Assembly (NCBI RefSeq): GCF_027887165.1
Contig: NC_077232.1
Location: 50,266,353-50,330,352 of the forward strand
Origin: Monodelphis domestica
Lineage: Eukaryota; Chordata; Mammalia; Didelphimorphia; Didelphidae
Direction: 5' to 3'
Length of the DNA: 64,000 bases
The position numbers were made by a program, and so were the translations under genes. Each line of letters starts with the position of its first letter. The first letter of the stretch is position 1. Positions 46,741-59,965 of this stretch are shown here, in pieces. The notes below the pieces were generated by a model. That model ran no database searches. It was not told where the DNA came from and saw only the letters and a program-made list of their open reading frames with translations.

Positions 46741-46894
46741 CTGGAAACTCCATGAGGGCAGCTAACCCTGAAAATATTTATAAATATTTTTATTATAAAT
46801 GAAATTTTTATAATAAAATAAAAATTATAAATATAAATAACTGTATGTATCTTAAATTTTATATTTATACACACACTTCATATTTATTACATGT

Positions 46895-47095
46895 GTGTGC
46901 ATGATACAATGGAAAGAATTCTCAATTTACATTCAAGAACCTGGGTTCCAATCTCACCTCTGCTATTTTACCATCTATATTACCCAGGGTGAATCATTTT
47001 AATTTTCTCAATTTCAGCATTTTTATTTGAAAAATGGAGCATTTGGAGTAGATGATCCCCAGGTTCTTATTAAAGCTCTAAATCTATGTTCCTAG
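46895..47095 (+). mobile_element. MIR fragment
   Basis: gatacaatggaaagaattct, acctgggttccaatctcacc, gattattttaatt-like and ttgaaaaatggagcatttgg. Confidence 0.65.
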
Positions 47096-47895
47096 GGTTG
47101 TATTCTTTCCTTCTCTTCTCAAGGACAGGGCCGTACCATTTCTGTTTTTCACCTGTGGGTTGGCCTGGGTGATGCAGAGAGGCTTATCACTATGGGCTTT
47201 GCATTTTGGCTCCAGTAACTGGAAACATTGCTAAGGTCAGCGGGAGGGTTATGATTCCTAGGTAGAAAGGATCCAAACTGAATGTGTCCCGTAGATTGTA
47301 AACTCCTCGAGAGCAGACGAGTTCATATTTCATCTTTGTTCCTTACCTATCACATTCTACTGCCTGTCTTCATTCAAGACCAATGGTGGTAATAAGGGGT
47401 GGGATAGAAGACATCCATAGGTTTCACTAGATTCACAGAATCAATTCTAAGATGGAAGGTAAGTTTTTTAAAATAGTTTATTGATGCTTTTAAAAGAATT
47501 ATTGTGATCATTTTCCTATAGTACTATTGTCCATGGAATTCCTCCTCTAAAACCAGGAACTATAACTAGGCAAAATTAACAAACAATGATTATGTCTGAT
47601 GATATATGGACAATGTAGGACTCATTCTCCACCTGTAGTTAACCATCTCTCTACTGAGAAGAGAGAAGTGTTTCAGCCTGTGTTCAAGGTGGACATCCTT
47701 TGAGTTCTGATATTGTATGGTGTTCTCTTCCTTTATGTGACTGTGGTCCTTATGTATATTGCTTTCTTAAATTTCTTTACTTATATCTACATTTGAAACA
47801 AAGAGCCCTAGACAAAGTAGTGCCCCCAAATCACTAGTCTTGCTTCCAATCCTGTACCCAAAGCCAGTATTTTAGGGAGAAATCATTGTGGGCAG
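47096..47895. other. Unassigned sequence with L2-like words
   Basis: gattgtaaactcctcgagag near 47,295 suggests a short L2 3' tail; the rest is unassigned. Confidence 0.4.
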
Positions 47896-47899
47896 AGTA

Positions 47900-48095
47900 T
47901 AGGGGCAGCTGAGTGACTCAGTGGATTAAGAGTCAGACCTAGAAATGGAAGTTCCTGTGTCTAAACCTGGCCTCAGATAGTTGTGTGACCCTGAGCAAGT
48001 CACTTAACTCCAATTGCCTAGCCCTTACTACTCTTCTGTGTTAGAACTGATACTGAATATTGATTCAAAGACAGAAGGTAAGGGTTTAAAACATT
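47900..48095 (+). mobile_element. tRNA-derived marsupial SINE
   Basis: ggggcagctgagtgactcag, ttcctgtgtctaaacctggc, cacttaactccaattgccta, gacagaaggtaagggtttaa. Confidence 0.92.
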
Positions 48096-48448
48096 AACTA
48101 CCTGCCTTACTCATCACCATCAGCAACAATACTGACCAACTAGAATCAGCAGTTGGATAGACACAGAAACTTTGGCAATGGCATCAGCTACCTGACCACT
48201 GGTCCTATTTCTAGCCCAGCCCTCATCACCATCATTCAGGGAAGTGACTCTTATTGAGAAGGTGTCATCTATGCCCACCAGCTGCCAACCAACTCTTTCC
48301 CACAGATTTGGCAAGCCAGCCTGCTTGGAGCAGTAAATACTGAGGGAAAGACAGGTGGTGTCTTGTAACACCATCACTTTGATCACCATATTACCTCAGA
48401 TGATGGGAAAATTTTAGACAATGACAATGTGCTGTGTTCACCAACCTG
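48096..48448. other. Unassigned sequence
   Basis: An antisense 89-codon frame at 48,120-48,389 has a non-repetitive composition but no recognisable product. Confidence 0.35.
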
Positions 48449-48449
48449 G

Positions 48450-48724
48450 TGTGTAATTAGAAATTTTATACCCCAGGACTACGTTCCCCAGAATTCCTTT
48501 ACTTTTCCCAGAATCCCTTTCCTTTCATCCCCATGTTGCATCCTCACATTTTGTAAATAAGTTGTGTGTAACCACCCCTCCTCAGGCTCTTCTCTCCTGT
48601 CTACAGTCTGAAATCCTCATCTTTATTAAGGCTATCACTTCCTTTACTTCAAGATATTATTAATAAATCTTATGAAAAATAATACTTGGAGTATTTGGAT
48701 ATTAATTTTTAATCTTACACTGCA
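48450..48724 (+). mobile_element. Probable short solo LTR
   Basis: About 275 bp starting TGTGTAATTAG and ending TTACACTGCA, flanked by ACCTGG and AACTGG (5 of 6). AATAAA lies at about 48,662, with ttgtaaataagttgtgtgta upstream as a weak TATA-like segment. No internal retroviral sequence adjoins it. Confidence 0.5.
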
Positions 48725-48734
48725 AACTGGTAAG

Positions 48735-48915
48735 GCATCATGGTAGCTACCCTGGAAAGAGTGCTGGGTTTAGAATTAGAATAGTCAGGTTCAAATTCCT
48801 TTCAACTACTTATGTGACCTTGGGCAAGTCTCTTGACTTAATTTCCTTCATCTGTTAAATAAAGGGCAGACTAGATGACTTCTATGGTTCTTGTCAGTTC
48901 TAAATCTATGATCGT
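48735..48915 (+). mobile_element. MIR/CORE-SINE
   Basis: gcatcatggtagctaccctg, caggttcaaattcctttcaa, gtgaccttgggcaagtctct, ctagatgacttctatggttc. Confidence 0.75.
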
Positions 48916-49029
48916 AGGTTGATTGTTATAATTGACTCTTACACTGTTTCACGAATGCATTCAGATCTTTCTTTTGTATATTTAGCATTTTTTCATTTCC
49001 CAACCAAAATGGTTTTCTTTCTAAAAGCC

Positions 49030-49165
49030 TCTGCCAAGGACTCACTGTGTGGCCTTGGGTAAGTTGCAGTTGCTCTCTGGGCACCCTGTCCTCCCCTGTA
49101 TGATGAGGGGGAGAGTGAACTGGATGTAATCTCCAAGGTTCTTTTTAGCTCCATCAGTCATGGCC
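49030..49165 (+). mobile_element. MIR fragment
   Basis: gactcactgtgtggccttgg, gtaagttgcagttgctctct, taatctccaaggttcttttt. Confidence 0.65.
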
Positions 49166-49615
49166 TTACTTCTCAGGAGCCCAAGTACCAAGGAAGCCTG
49201 ACTGTTGGATTTCCTGTAGTGATTGTATATCTTCCGTGTGCGTCAGGGGCATTTTTAATGAGTTATTAAAAATTTCTTAACATGCTAAGGTTTACAGCCC
49301 TTCCCATACATACTTGAGCTCTTTTCATGAGAAGTGTTATAAACAGGAGTTTAAAAAGTTTATGAAAAGCGTGTGAACCACTCTAGCAGTCTATCTACAC
49401 CTGCACCTGCCCAGGGAGCTTGAAGGAATGGTCTATTCTCATTCCCTAAGAGCACCTGGTAGCCAGCCCTCCCTCCTTAAACAAACTTCAGGCAGAAGCT
49501 AACAGGTGGAAATATAAAAGCTATCATGTGGACAGGCCAAAATGGTAGCTTCTGAAGACAGAGTCCTGAGGCCGTGGCTTTGGAAGCAAAGGCTTAGTCA
49601 ATCCTCCAGGGTACT
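49166..49615. other. Unassigned sequence
   Basis: No gene or repeat recognised. Confidence 0.45.
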
Positions 49616-49619
49616 GAGG

Positions 49620-49790
49620 AGTAGCTCACAGATCTGGAACTGGAACGATCCTCAGAGGCTATCTTGTTTGACCCTCTCATATTATAGATAGAGAAACTGA
49701 GGCTGAAGGAGATTTATATGTCTTGCTGAAGGCTACAGTAGGCAGCATCCCAAAGAACCAGGGTCTTCTGACTCTAGAGCCAATGTTGGG
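49620..49790 (-). mobile_element. L3/MIR-like fragment, antisense
   Basis: cgatcctcagaggctatctt, ttatagatagagaaactgag, ccagggtcttctgactctag. Confidence 0.65.
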
Positions 49791-49796
49791 CAGTTT

Positions 49797-50010
49797 AGTG
49801 AAGAGAGAGCTGGACTTAAAGTCAGGATAACCCAAGTTTAAATCTGGCCTCACGCTCAGCAACTATCTATGTGACTCTGGACAATTCATTTCTCTGCCTC
49901 AGTTTCTTCATGTGTAAAACGGAGATAAAAATAACACCTCCCTTCCAGAGGTGGTATGAATTTTTGATTAGGTATAACATAATAAAACTCTTTGCAAACA
50001 TTGAAAATCC
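49797..50010 (+). mobile_element. MIR/CORE-SINE
   Basis: gagagctggacttaaagtca, gtttaaatctggcctcacgc, gcctcagtttcttcatgtgt, ataaaactctttgcaaacat. Confidence 0.75.
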
Positions 50011-51474
50011 TATTATAAGATTAAAATTAATATCCAATAACTCCAAGTATTATATTTTATAAGGTTTATTAATAATCACTTGAAGTAGAAAGAAAATAAA
50101 CTAAAAGGAATAGAAGTTCAAAGTAATTATCTAACAAAAAGTAGATTCTCCTGCCTGGCATAAAGCCAACTTTCCCAGCTGTGATCAGGGAAAAAGAGAG
50201 CAAGGGCAGAGCTACCCAAAACTCATATCTTTCCTACATTAACATATAATGAGAGAAGGGATATGGGAAGCTGGGGAAGAGAGTTCTGGGGTTCAGATTC
50301 TAATTATACACTATATAGAAGCTAGTGATTACATTATTTTAGTCAAAGATGTCTGGGAAGGACCATTGACTGAATGCTACATTGCTGTGCCTTAGCAGGT
50401 TTTTGAGTCTCCACAGGGTGTAAGTAAGGCAACCAGCCATGGCCAAACCTTGGATGAGAGTTGAATGTTCCTTCAAGCCCTTCCCCTCCACACATTTTTC
50501 TAATTTGGCATGGAGTTGTATATAATTTTAGTCTAGTGAATTCTCTTCCAGAGAAAACTCTGCTAATGGGATTTGTCCCACCAGTAGCAAAAGAATTCGG
50601 ATTAGAATAAGGAGTTGAGGGAATTAGGATCTGGGCAGGGTCGGACCACCTCCGTAAAAGACACTAGTTACATTCCCTTAGTGCTAGTCTCCATGTTTGA
50701 TAGGTCACAGCTGCTACCACCTGGAAATGTCTACTTGCTCTTGGGGTAGTTTGACCCCCTATTCTAAGGGATTGTTGGCCATTCACCCAGTTCTGCGAAA
50801 TGGTTCAAGACCAGAAAATTCAGCTCTTGCTCCACCAAAGGAAACAATGGCTTTTCAGGGACTCTTAGTAGCCTGTGATGAGGAGAAGAGTGTTCCAAGG
50901 TCCAGTTCTTTGCACACAGTTTTTGTGGCTTCAAAGAAAAAGGGGCAGCTTGTGAATGAAGACCTGAAATAAACATCTGCAATGACTTAAAAAAAAATCT
51001 CACTGTTATTAGAGGCTTTAGCTCCTTCTGAATTTCCAAGTGAAAAGAAAGAATTTAGCATGAAAAACAGAGGAACATTATAAGTAACACTCTCCATGCA
51101 AATAAATTAGAAAAGAGTGGGATAATTATGGGGAAAAGATTTCAGAGCTGACATTGAACATCCAAAGGTTTTTCATTTGAAATCATAACTATGTAGTCTT
51201 GAAAACTTTTATATCACTGAGTTCCATAGCAATTGGTTCTGTCATCTCTCCTTCCTTTTGTAAAAGAGAGTCACTTGGCTTCTTTCCAAGGGTAAAAATG
51301 AAAGGAAATCAACCCCCCAAACAAACAACCAAACAAAAAAACCCCTAAAACTCATTGATTAACAGTTGAACTTAAATAAATTTTCTAGTGTTCTCTTCCC
51401 ACCCTCACCAAGATAAAGACTATCTGAGATGAAAGGGGGAACCAAGGCTAGGAATAAAACACAGAGTGAAATTC
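50011..51474. other. Repeat-poor sequence downstream of FIBIN
   Basis: No interspersed repeat recognised except a short (AAAC)n-like run near 51,322-51,345. Overlapping 91-codon frames on both strands at 50,697-51,039 are not convincing genes. Candidate regulatory sequence by position only. Confidence 0.4.
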
Positions 51475-52814
51475 ATTTCCACTTCTTTAAATATTTATTG
51501 AAATGACATATAAAAGGTTAGCGCTATCTTTACTGGCCCTGCCTGCAATTCTTGGAATCCAGCAGCCCTGGAAATCACTCAACTCCTCAGTGAGGCTGCT
51601 GGAGCTCTCTGGTGAACTGTGTACTTTTCCTGTCTGTCCACACAAGATAGCTTCTAAGTAGTCCAGCTCAGTGAATAAAATTGTGAAGTTTACACATGAG
51701 GGTCCCAGCACAGGCTAGGAGGTTGTTGGCATTTTTAAAGTAACAGGAGCTGATGAATGTAGAAGAAACAACATGAGAAATCTTTCTCCCTGCTTTATCA
51801 CTTAGTCTAAGAAATTTGGCTTACATCCTTCTTCTGCCAACTCTTTGAAACATGAGTGACAATCACAGCCTTAAATTATAAAATAAAGGATATATAACAC
51901 GAGAATACACTTAGTATCTGAATAATAAACTTAAGACAGCTAAAAATTATTAGTTCTCAGGATGCCAGGAATTAAAAAGAAGATATTCCAAACCCTATGG
52001 CAAAATGACACACTGATATCCCAAATTTGTACTTTTAAAAAATGTATGTAAAGCTTCTCATTCTTTTTAAGTCACTAAGGTCTCTGCCATTGTTTTTGAA
52101 GACTAGAAACTTAAATGGAGACAATCCAGCTTGGGAACAGAGGGGCAACAAGAGACTCTCATCAGATTACTGAGATTTGTAAGCACAACAGCTGGGATAC
52201 ATGCTGCACAGTCTTTTTAATTCTGAGCATGCTAAAAACACAGGGAAGAGATTTCCCCACTCCTTGTAAGGGGAGTATAATACATTGCTGTCGCCTTCCC
52301 TAAAATGATAGTCAGAAACCGCAGCTAATAAATAAGAGAGAAAAGAAGGTGGTGAAGAAGGAACCTGGAAATTTGGTTGGCTGGAATGTGGATCAAAATA
52401 GAAATGTGGATCAAAGCTAGACCAAGTGATTTAGGGCAAGCTGAGGTTTTATCTTCTCTCCCAAACAGAGGAAGGATCATGAGTGAAGAGTCAGGAGAGA
52501 AGTCTGCTGAATTCTCAGTTTCCTGGTGATTTCTGAAACAAGTGAGTGGGTGGACATTATTTGGATCTGGTAGGAGTAGATGATCAGACACAATCCCAAA
52601 GCACCACCACCACAAATTACATACAGGGTGATACAGCTGCAACTCTTTCTGTGTTTCTTTGTTTCTTTTTTTAATAGTACCCCAGACTTACTTTTCAAAG
52701 GGAAATCCAAAGTATCAATCTGGGAGGGAAAAAGTTGGGAGAGAAGTTAAGTCTCCAACACGGTGTTGACAGCCTCTTTACCTCCACTCCAGTCTGTGTG
52801 GGTGAAAGCCCCAT
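51475..52814 (-). other. FIBIN: Probable 3' UTR of FIBIN
   Basis: About 1.34 kb directly downstream of the FIBIN stop on the minus strand. I recognise no interspersed repeat in it, and it ends at a canonical poly(A) signal. Possible earlier ATTAAA variants on the minus strand lie near 52,216 and 52,669, so a shorter UTR may also be used. The extent is inferred; RNA reads would be needed to fix it. Confidence 0.6.
51494..51499 (-). terminator. Canonical polyadenylation signal AATAAA for FIBIN
   Basis: The plus strand reads TTTATT, giving AATAAA on the gene strand about 1.3 kb after the stop. A GT-rich stretch on the minus strand (CTCTGTGTTTT, about 51,455-51,470) lies 20-40 bases further on, the usual position of a downstream element. 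Cleavage would fall near 51,475-51,485. Confidence 0.6.
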
Positions 52815-54300
<1,486 letters not shown>

Positions 54301-54595
54301 ATGCTGCTTCTCCACTTAATCATCAGTTAGGCTGAACCTTCTGCAGTTCTGTTTTTGCATTCTCAGCTAGTCTCTACGACTCAGTCAGAAGATAGGGAAA
54401 TGACAGATTGGATGAAAACTTTAGGATTAAAGACGAAAAGATCCTTCAAAACCTCAGCAAGAGGAGAGACAGACACTTTGGCCTTAAATGCTGTTAGATT
54501 TTAAAATAGAAGTTAGAGAATGGAATTGCACCAGGTTCCTGTGTAAGGTGGCAGCAGGGGCATTTTCTTTTTAAGAAAACCGCTGAAGTCAAGCC
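54301..54595. other. Repeat-poor sequence upstream of FIBIN
   Basis: No gene or repeat recognised. Confidence 0.4.
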
Positions 54596-54599
54596 TCCG

Positions 54600-54880
54600 T
54601 ATTGCTGTTCTCTTACTCTTACCTGGAATGCCTTCCCTCTTTTTTTTTTTTAATAATATTTTATTTGATCATTTCCAAACATTATTCATTAGAGACAAAG
54701 ATCATTTTCTTTTCCTCCCCCCCCCCACCTCTCCCATAGCCTACACACGATTCCACCCTTCTTTTTTATTTCCTCCCTCCAAAGCCAACTGAAATTATCA
54801 CCCATTCTTGGAGTTCTATCAGAAAATGCTACCTCTACCATGAAGCTTTCCTTGACCACCCTGGCCAGAAATAGTCTCAG
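54600..54880 (+). mobile_element. L2 3' fragment split by an L1-like 3' end
   Basis: ctcttacctggaatgccttc on the left and tgaagctttccttgaccacc on the right are consecutive in L2. Between them (about 54,640-54,765, antisense) a T-rich start is followed by ttatttgatcatttccaaac and a C-run, like an L1 3' terminus. Confidence 0.6.
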
Positions 54881-54894
54881 ATTTTAAGATCAAA

Positions 54895-55085
54895 AGGCCA
54901 TAGATTTATAACTAGAAGGAATTTGAGCTCGTTTGGTCCACCCCCCTCATTTTACAGAAGAGGAAACGAGAATAGAGAGGTTACATGATTTGCTTAAAGT
55001 AATACAGACAGAAATTGAAGAGCCAAATTTGAATCCCAAATGATCAGACTTCAAAACCAGATCTCCACTGTACCAAGCTGCCTGC
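54895..55085 (-). mobile_element. L3/MIR-like fragment, antisense
   Basis: gaaggaatttgagctcgttt, ccctcattttacagaagagg, atacagacagaaattgaaga, gaatcccaaatgatcagact. Confidence 0.65.
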
Positions 55086-55119
55086 ATCATAGACTGAACT
55101 TTGTGATATTCTTCTGATT

Positions 55120-55358
55120 TTGGTCAGATTCTACTCTGTTCTTATGATCATCATTTAATTATGTGTGTGGAATATGATTATAATAAATAATAGAATAAAT
55201 ATAAAAATAAAAAATTAATAATCATTACTGTGTTGCATCCTCCTACTTGAGTATAAGTTCCCTTAGGCTATCTTTTTATTATTGATATCTCTCAAATAAT
55301 TCTCTGCTTTGCTCTAAATAGGTGCTAACACCCATTTCACTCATTATTGAATAAAATA
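55120..55358 (+). mobile_element. L2 3'-end fragment, sense
   Basis: cctacttgagtataagttcc and gctctaaataggtgctaaca fit a decayed L2 end; an (AATA)-rich run sits at 55,180-55,220. Confidence 0.45.
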
Positions 55359-55359
55359 T

Positions 55360-55600
55360 TGGGGATCTGAGTCAGGAAGACCTGAGTTCAAATCTTATTT
55401 CATAATTTTAGCTGCTTTATGATTCTGTGCAAGTCATTTAAACTCTCTTAGCCCTAGTATCCTCATCTGCAAATGAGAATAATAATAATGCCTATCTCCC
55501 AAAATTGTTGTGAAGATCAAATTAGATGGTATATGTAAAGTCCTTCACAGTCCTTAAAGTGATTTATATAAACATGTATGTATAATTATATACACATATA
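55360..55600 (+). mobile_element. MIR/CORE-SINE, near full length
   Basis: tgagtcaggaagacctgagt, ctgtgcaagtcatttaaact, ctcatctgcaaatgagaata, attgttgtgaagatcaaatt. Confidence 0.8.
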
Positions 55601-56040
55601 ATTATAAGTTTATCATTATATACACACAATGATATACATATGTCTATACATAATTATTTCATCATCATTATTTTAGTTATTTTGTTTGCCAGGGTCCAAG
55701 GAGATAGATTTTGAGGATAAAATCATACAAATACAAACCCCCTGAACAGAAGTAAAAACAAAAATTAAATAGTCCTGGCCTCCCAGGAACTTATTTATAC
55801 CCTATTGGATATGATCTATTGGTTGTTGACTTGAAGTAATTTGTTCTGGAAGAATATTTTTTTGAAGCAAACTTCAAAAGCATATCTCATTTGTTTAAGA
55901 AAAAAAAATCCAAAGAAACCAGAACAACAAAACTTAGATTAAAATTTTAAAAGACCTGGAAGTCTATGAATGTAGATAGAATTCCTGTTCATTGACAGAA
56001 AAGACTTAAGTGACCTCTAAGGTCTTTTCAAACCCCAAAT
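55601..56040. other. Unassigned AT-rich sequence
   Basis: TA-rich run at 55,575-55,650; otherwise nothing recognised. Confidence 0.4.
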
Positions 56041-56049
56041 TCTGTGTTT

Positions 56050-56185
56050 TATGATTCTTTTAGCTCAACTTATATTCACAACAGCCCTACAAAAATGGCG
56101 GAACTGTTGGAGTCATCTCTAGTTTATAGATGGAAATCTAAGACCCAAGAGACAAGTCATTTGCCCAAAGTGAGGTCAATTTTTT
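56050..56185 (-). mobile_element. MIR fragment, antisense
   Basis: agcccta caaaa-type start, agtttatagatggaaatcta and caagtcatttgcccaaagtg; weak. Confidence 0.45.
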
Positions 56186-56605
56186 AGAGATGGTTAAAGC
56201 AGTTTGCATTATGTAAGCTCTGATGCCTCTGCTCATCTGACAAAGCTTTTAGATGAACATTCTTGAGAGAACTCCTCTCTTCTTTTTAATTTATATGCCT
56301 ATCACATGGTTATATTGTTCAATCAATAATCTGTTTCCTGATTAGGCTGTCTCACATTCTTTTCCATTGTGATTTCTTGTGCCTTGGAAAATCCCCTTCA
56401 CCCCCAAACTGATGATTTTTGCCATTAACCCAACTCTTTTTTTTTTCTCTGAACCTGAATACTTTTTGAGCTCTGCCCATCAGTGAGCTGTTCTAGGAAC
56501 CATTCTTCACATTCATTTCTGTTTACTCCAATTGAGTATGTGTCTAAATGACATCAAACACCTGGATGAAAATGAAGAATCCAGGCAATCATTGGGACAT
56601 TCTGT

Positions 56606-56696
56606 CTTCTTGATGCCAAACATCTGGATGTTTGGAAATGTTCAAATGATTGACTAAATGTTCCAGTTTTTAATCCAGATGTTCAGCATCATGAAG
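56606..56696. repeat. 91-nt imperfect hairpin
   Basis: Arms 56,606-56,629 and 56,673-56,696 pair at 21 of 24 positions, with a 43-nt loop. A second small palindrome, CCAAACATCTGGATGTTTGG (56,616-56,635), overlaps the left arm. Confidence 0.8.
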
Positions 56697-56699
56697 ATA

Positions 56700-57615
56700 T
56701 AGGACTCAGCCAGTTTATTGTGTGTTTGTCAGTCATAACAGTCTGCCATATTTTCCAAGGCTTTGGGAATGCTTTCCTCCAATACACTTGGCTAGAGCAT
56801 CTATGCACTTCAACCCTCCTTCTCTGGGACTGTAACAAAGGGTATAGGTTATTGGCCTGTGCCAAATTAGATGATTCAAACCAATGAGGGAAGGAGGAAT
56901 TTGCTGTGATCCATTTTACCTAGGGATATAGGGATATGGACGGTCCCTCCTTGAAACCTTTCCAGACTCAATAGGTTCAGGAGATCATAGGGACCACTGA
57001 AATACTTATGCATGAAATAAATCTAGGATGCCATGAGCTAGAAGGGGCATTAAAAACCATCTATTCCAATGCCTTCATTTTACTCAAAGAAAAAATTCAG
57101 TTGAAAAATACTTTAGAGGAAGAAAAGATTATCATTCTATTTATTCCCATGTGGAAATAAAAGCAGAGAAGTGAATTGATTTACCCAAGTTTGCAGAGTA
57201 AGCCAGGATTAGTACATACCCAGAATTTTCCAAATTTAACTTCCATTGTATTTTTCACAATACCTCACTGCATTTAGGCATTCAGCAAAATTTATTGAGT
57301 AATTCTTACATATGATGTGTTGAGGGTGAACTTAAAAAAAAAAAGTCTATTAAAGAAGACAAATTGGAGCATGTGGGGTAATGAAAATAGAACCCCTGGA
57401 TTGGTGTTCTCTCTAATTTAAAATTGACACTCTATTTTTACCATCTCTGTGATTTTGTGCCAAGCATTTTAGTTCTCTGCCTCAATTTCTCTGAAAGAAG
57501 TCTATAGTAAAAGGATTTCCCCTGTGAACTTCTTATATACCCACCAGGTTGCTAATTGCTTATAATCATTTGTATTCAGTAGGCTAAGTTTTGGTAACCC
57601 ACAGTGAGGTGTTGC
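56700..57615. other. Unassigned sequence
   Basis: An L3/MIR-like trace lies at 57,030-57,110 (gggcattaaaaaccatctat, ccttcattttactcaaag). Nothing else recognised. Confidence 0.4.
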
Positions 57616-57620
57616 ACAGT

Positions 57621-58132
<512 letters not shown>

Positions 58133-58470
58133 ACATAATTGACACTGGTCAATAAAATCAGATTTCTTAAGCCTAAATTTCCAGTCTATACTTTCTGGTA
58201 TTAATGGTCTGGTCTTGAATTCCTACCATAAATCCCTCCAGCCTATAAACAAGTCTCTCAGTCATATGATCATTGCTTCTCTGTCCACCTAGTGGTGGTT
58301 GGTCAAATTCATATGGATGTTGTCCATTCAGGGATGTTTTTCACTCTTTTACTTAAGCTGTTTCATAGGTTCCATCTGGAGATGAACAGTTTTTGGTTAC
58401 ATTAAACAAATCTAATTATGTACACTTGTTGTTGCTTTTACTGTTACTTAGTGAAGTCTTATTTGCTTGT
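58133..58470. other. Unassigned sequence
   Basis: Nothing recognised. Confidence 0.45.
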
Positions 58471-58472
58471 TT

Positions 58473-58580
58473 TATATATATATATATATATATATAAACA
58501 AATTAAATTCACATTAAACATATATATAGGTATATATATGTTTAATGTGAATTTAATTTGTTTAATGTGAATTTAATTTG
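58473..58580. repeat. (TA)n run with a perfect 34-bp-arm palindrome and 20-bp tandem repeat
   Basis: (TA)n at 58,473-58,495. Arms 58,495-58,528 and 58,531-58,564 are exact reverse complements separated by GG. The unit TTTAATGTGAATTTAATTTG occurs twice in tandem (58,541-58,560, 58,561-58,580). Confidence 0.95.
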
Positions 58581-58689
58581 TTAACCAGTTTATTAAAAGG
58601 TTTGGGGAATATCTACCTGGTCTCTATTTCCTTTTTTTTTAAACCAGTAAGAATTACTATTTTCACTGCTGTAATGGGATGAATTCTGA

Positions 58690-59130
58690 GTTTTGTCTGC
58701 AGTTTAGTAAATATCTTTCACATATCTTATGTGTCAGTAGGTAATGAGGATACGAAAACAAGACATCATAGTTCTGCTCTCAAGAAACCTTCCTTGGAAA
58801 GGAAAGGAAATAAATGGACACTAAGTTTAAACTAAGTAATTTCTAGTGGGAAAAAGAGAGACATAATACAAATACAAATGTTAACAACAGAACGAGGAGT
58901 CCAAGGGGCACAATGGAAGAGAAGGAAGAATGAGATAGGGGACACCAAAAGGATGTGACTGATATGGATGACAATGAGAAAGCAAGAAATAATACCAAGT
59001 CAATAGGAGGGATCACTAAGATTTATAGCTTGCCCTTTGGCAGCCTGGGGGAGGTGAGGTTTGAGTGAAAGAGGAACAAGAAGTAAAGGTTCTAACAACA
59101 TAGTAGGAAAAGGGATAGGAAGAAGGACTA
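58690..59130 (-). mobile_element. L2 LINE 3' fragment, antisense
   Basis: ttatgtgtcagtaggtaatg, gttctgctctcaagaaacct, gaagtaaaggttctaac-like and gggaggtgaggtttgagtga in antisense L2 order. Confidence 0.6.
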
Positions 59131-59518
59131 ACTAATTCCTTCTTAGGAAATCTTTTATTTCTAGTTTAAAATCTAGGTGGAGAGAACCACTCCCAGATAG
59201 TTTGGGGCATTTTTCTTCAACAACAAATTGACTTAGTTAAGGAAGGTACAACAAATCTTCCCATAGGAACAGAGTAATAGAAATTTACCAAGCTCGAGTC
59301 CAAATTGTGAAAGAAGAAAGCACATCCAGTTCTGCTATAATGCTTGTTTATGTTCCAAAACAATTGATATATTTGGGAACATTTTGAACATAATGCAAAT
59401 TTTGAGATTGCATTGACAGATTTTTTTCCAGAAGAAATATTAAAAATGTTAAAAACTGTATCGTTTCACAATAACTTGAAAACCGTGTCCCTTTCGACTC
59501 TCACTTCCATCAGCAAAC

Positions 59519-59547
59519 TTTAAAGGCACTTTGAAAGTGCCTTTAAA
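59519..59547. repeat. 14-bp-arm perfect palindrome
   Basis: TTTAAAGGCACTTT and its exact reverse complement separated by one G. Confidence 0.95.
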
Positions 59548-59559
59548 AGGAGCAGAACT

Positions 59560-59965
59560 AATTGAACACTGTACACAGTAATGGTAACAATGTATGATGA
59601 TCAACTGTGAATGGCTTAACTATTATCAGCAATGCAAGGATCAAGGACAAAGCCAAGGGGCTCATGATGAAAAGGGCTACTCACCACCACATTGGGAACT
59701 GATTAATGCTGAATACAGACTGAAGCAGAGTTCTTTCATGAACTTTTCTCTAGTGTAAACGATATGTGTTTCTTTCACAATGTGATGAACATGGAAATAT
59801 ATATCGCATGATAACATGTACAACCTATATCTCATTACCTTTCATCCTGGGGAGAGGGTAGGGTAAGAAGAAGGGAGAGAACATAGATTGAAAAATGTCA
59901 GAAAATTATACTAAAATTGTATCTATATGTAATCTGGAAAAAAGACAAAATTAAAAAAAGGTAAG
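59560..59965 (+). mobile_element. Marsupial L1 3' end, sense
   Basis: gaacactgtacacagtaatg, gatgatcaactgtgaatggc, ggggctcatgatgaaaaggg, then aattgtatctatatgtaatc and an A-rich end. Same terminal family as 1,415-2,021. Confidence 0.75.

Noticed and set aside
59519..59547. Palindrome containing AAAGTGC, resembling a miR-17-type seed
   Set aside because: Arms are only 14 bp with a one-base loop, too short for a microRNA precursor; the seed match is coincidental.
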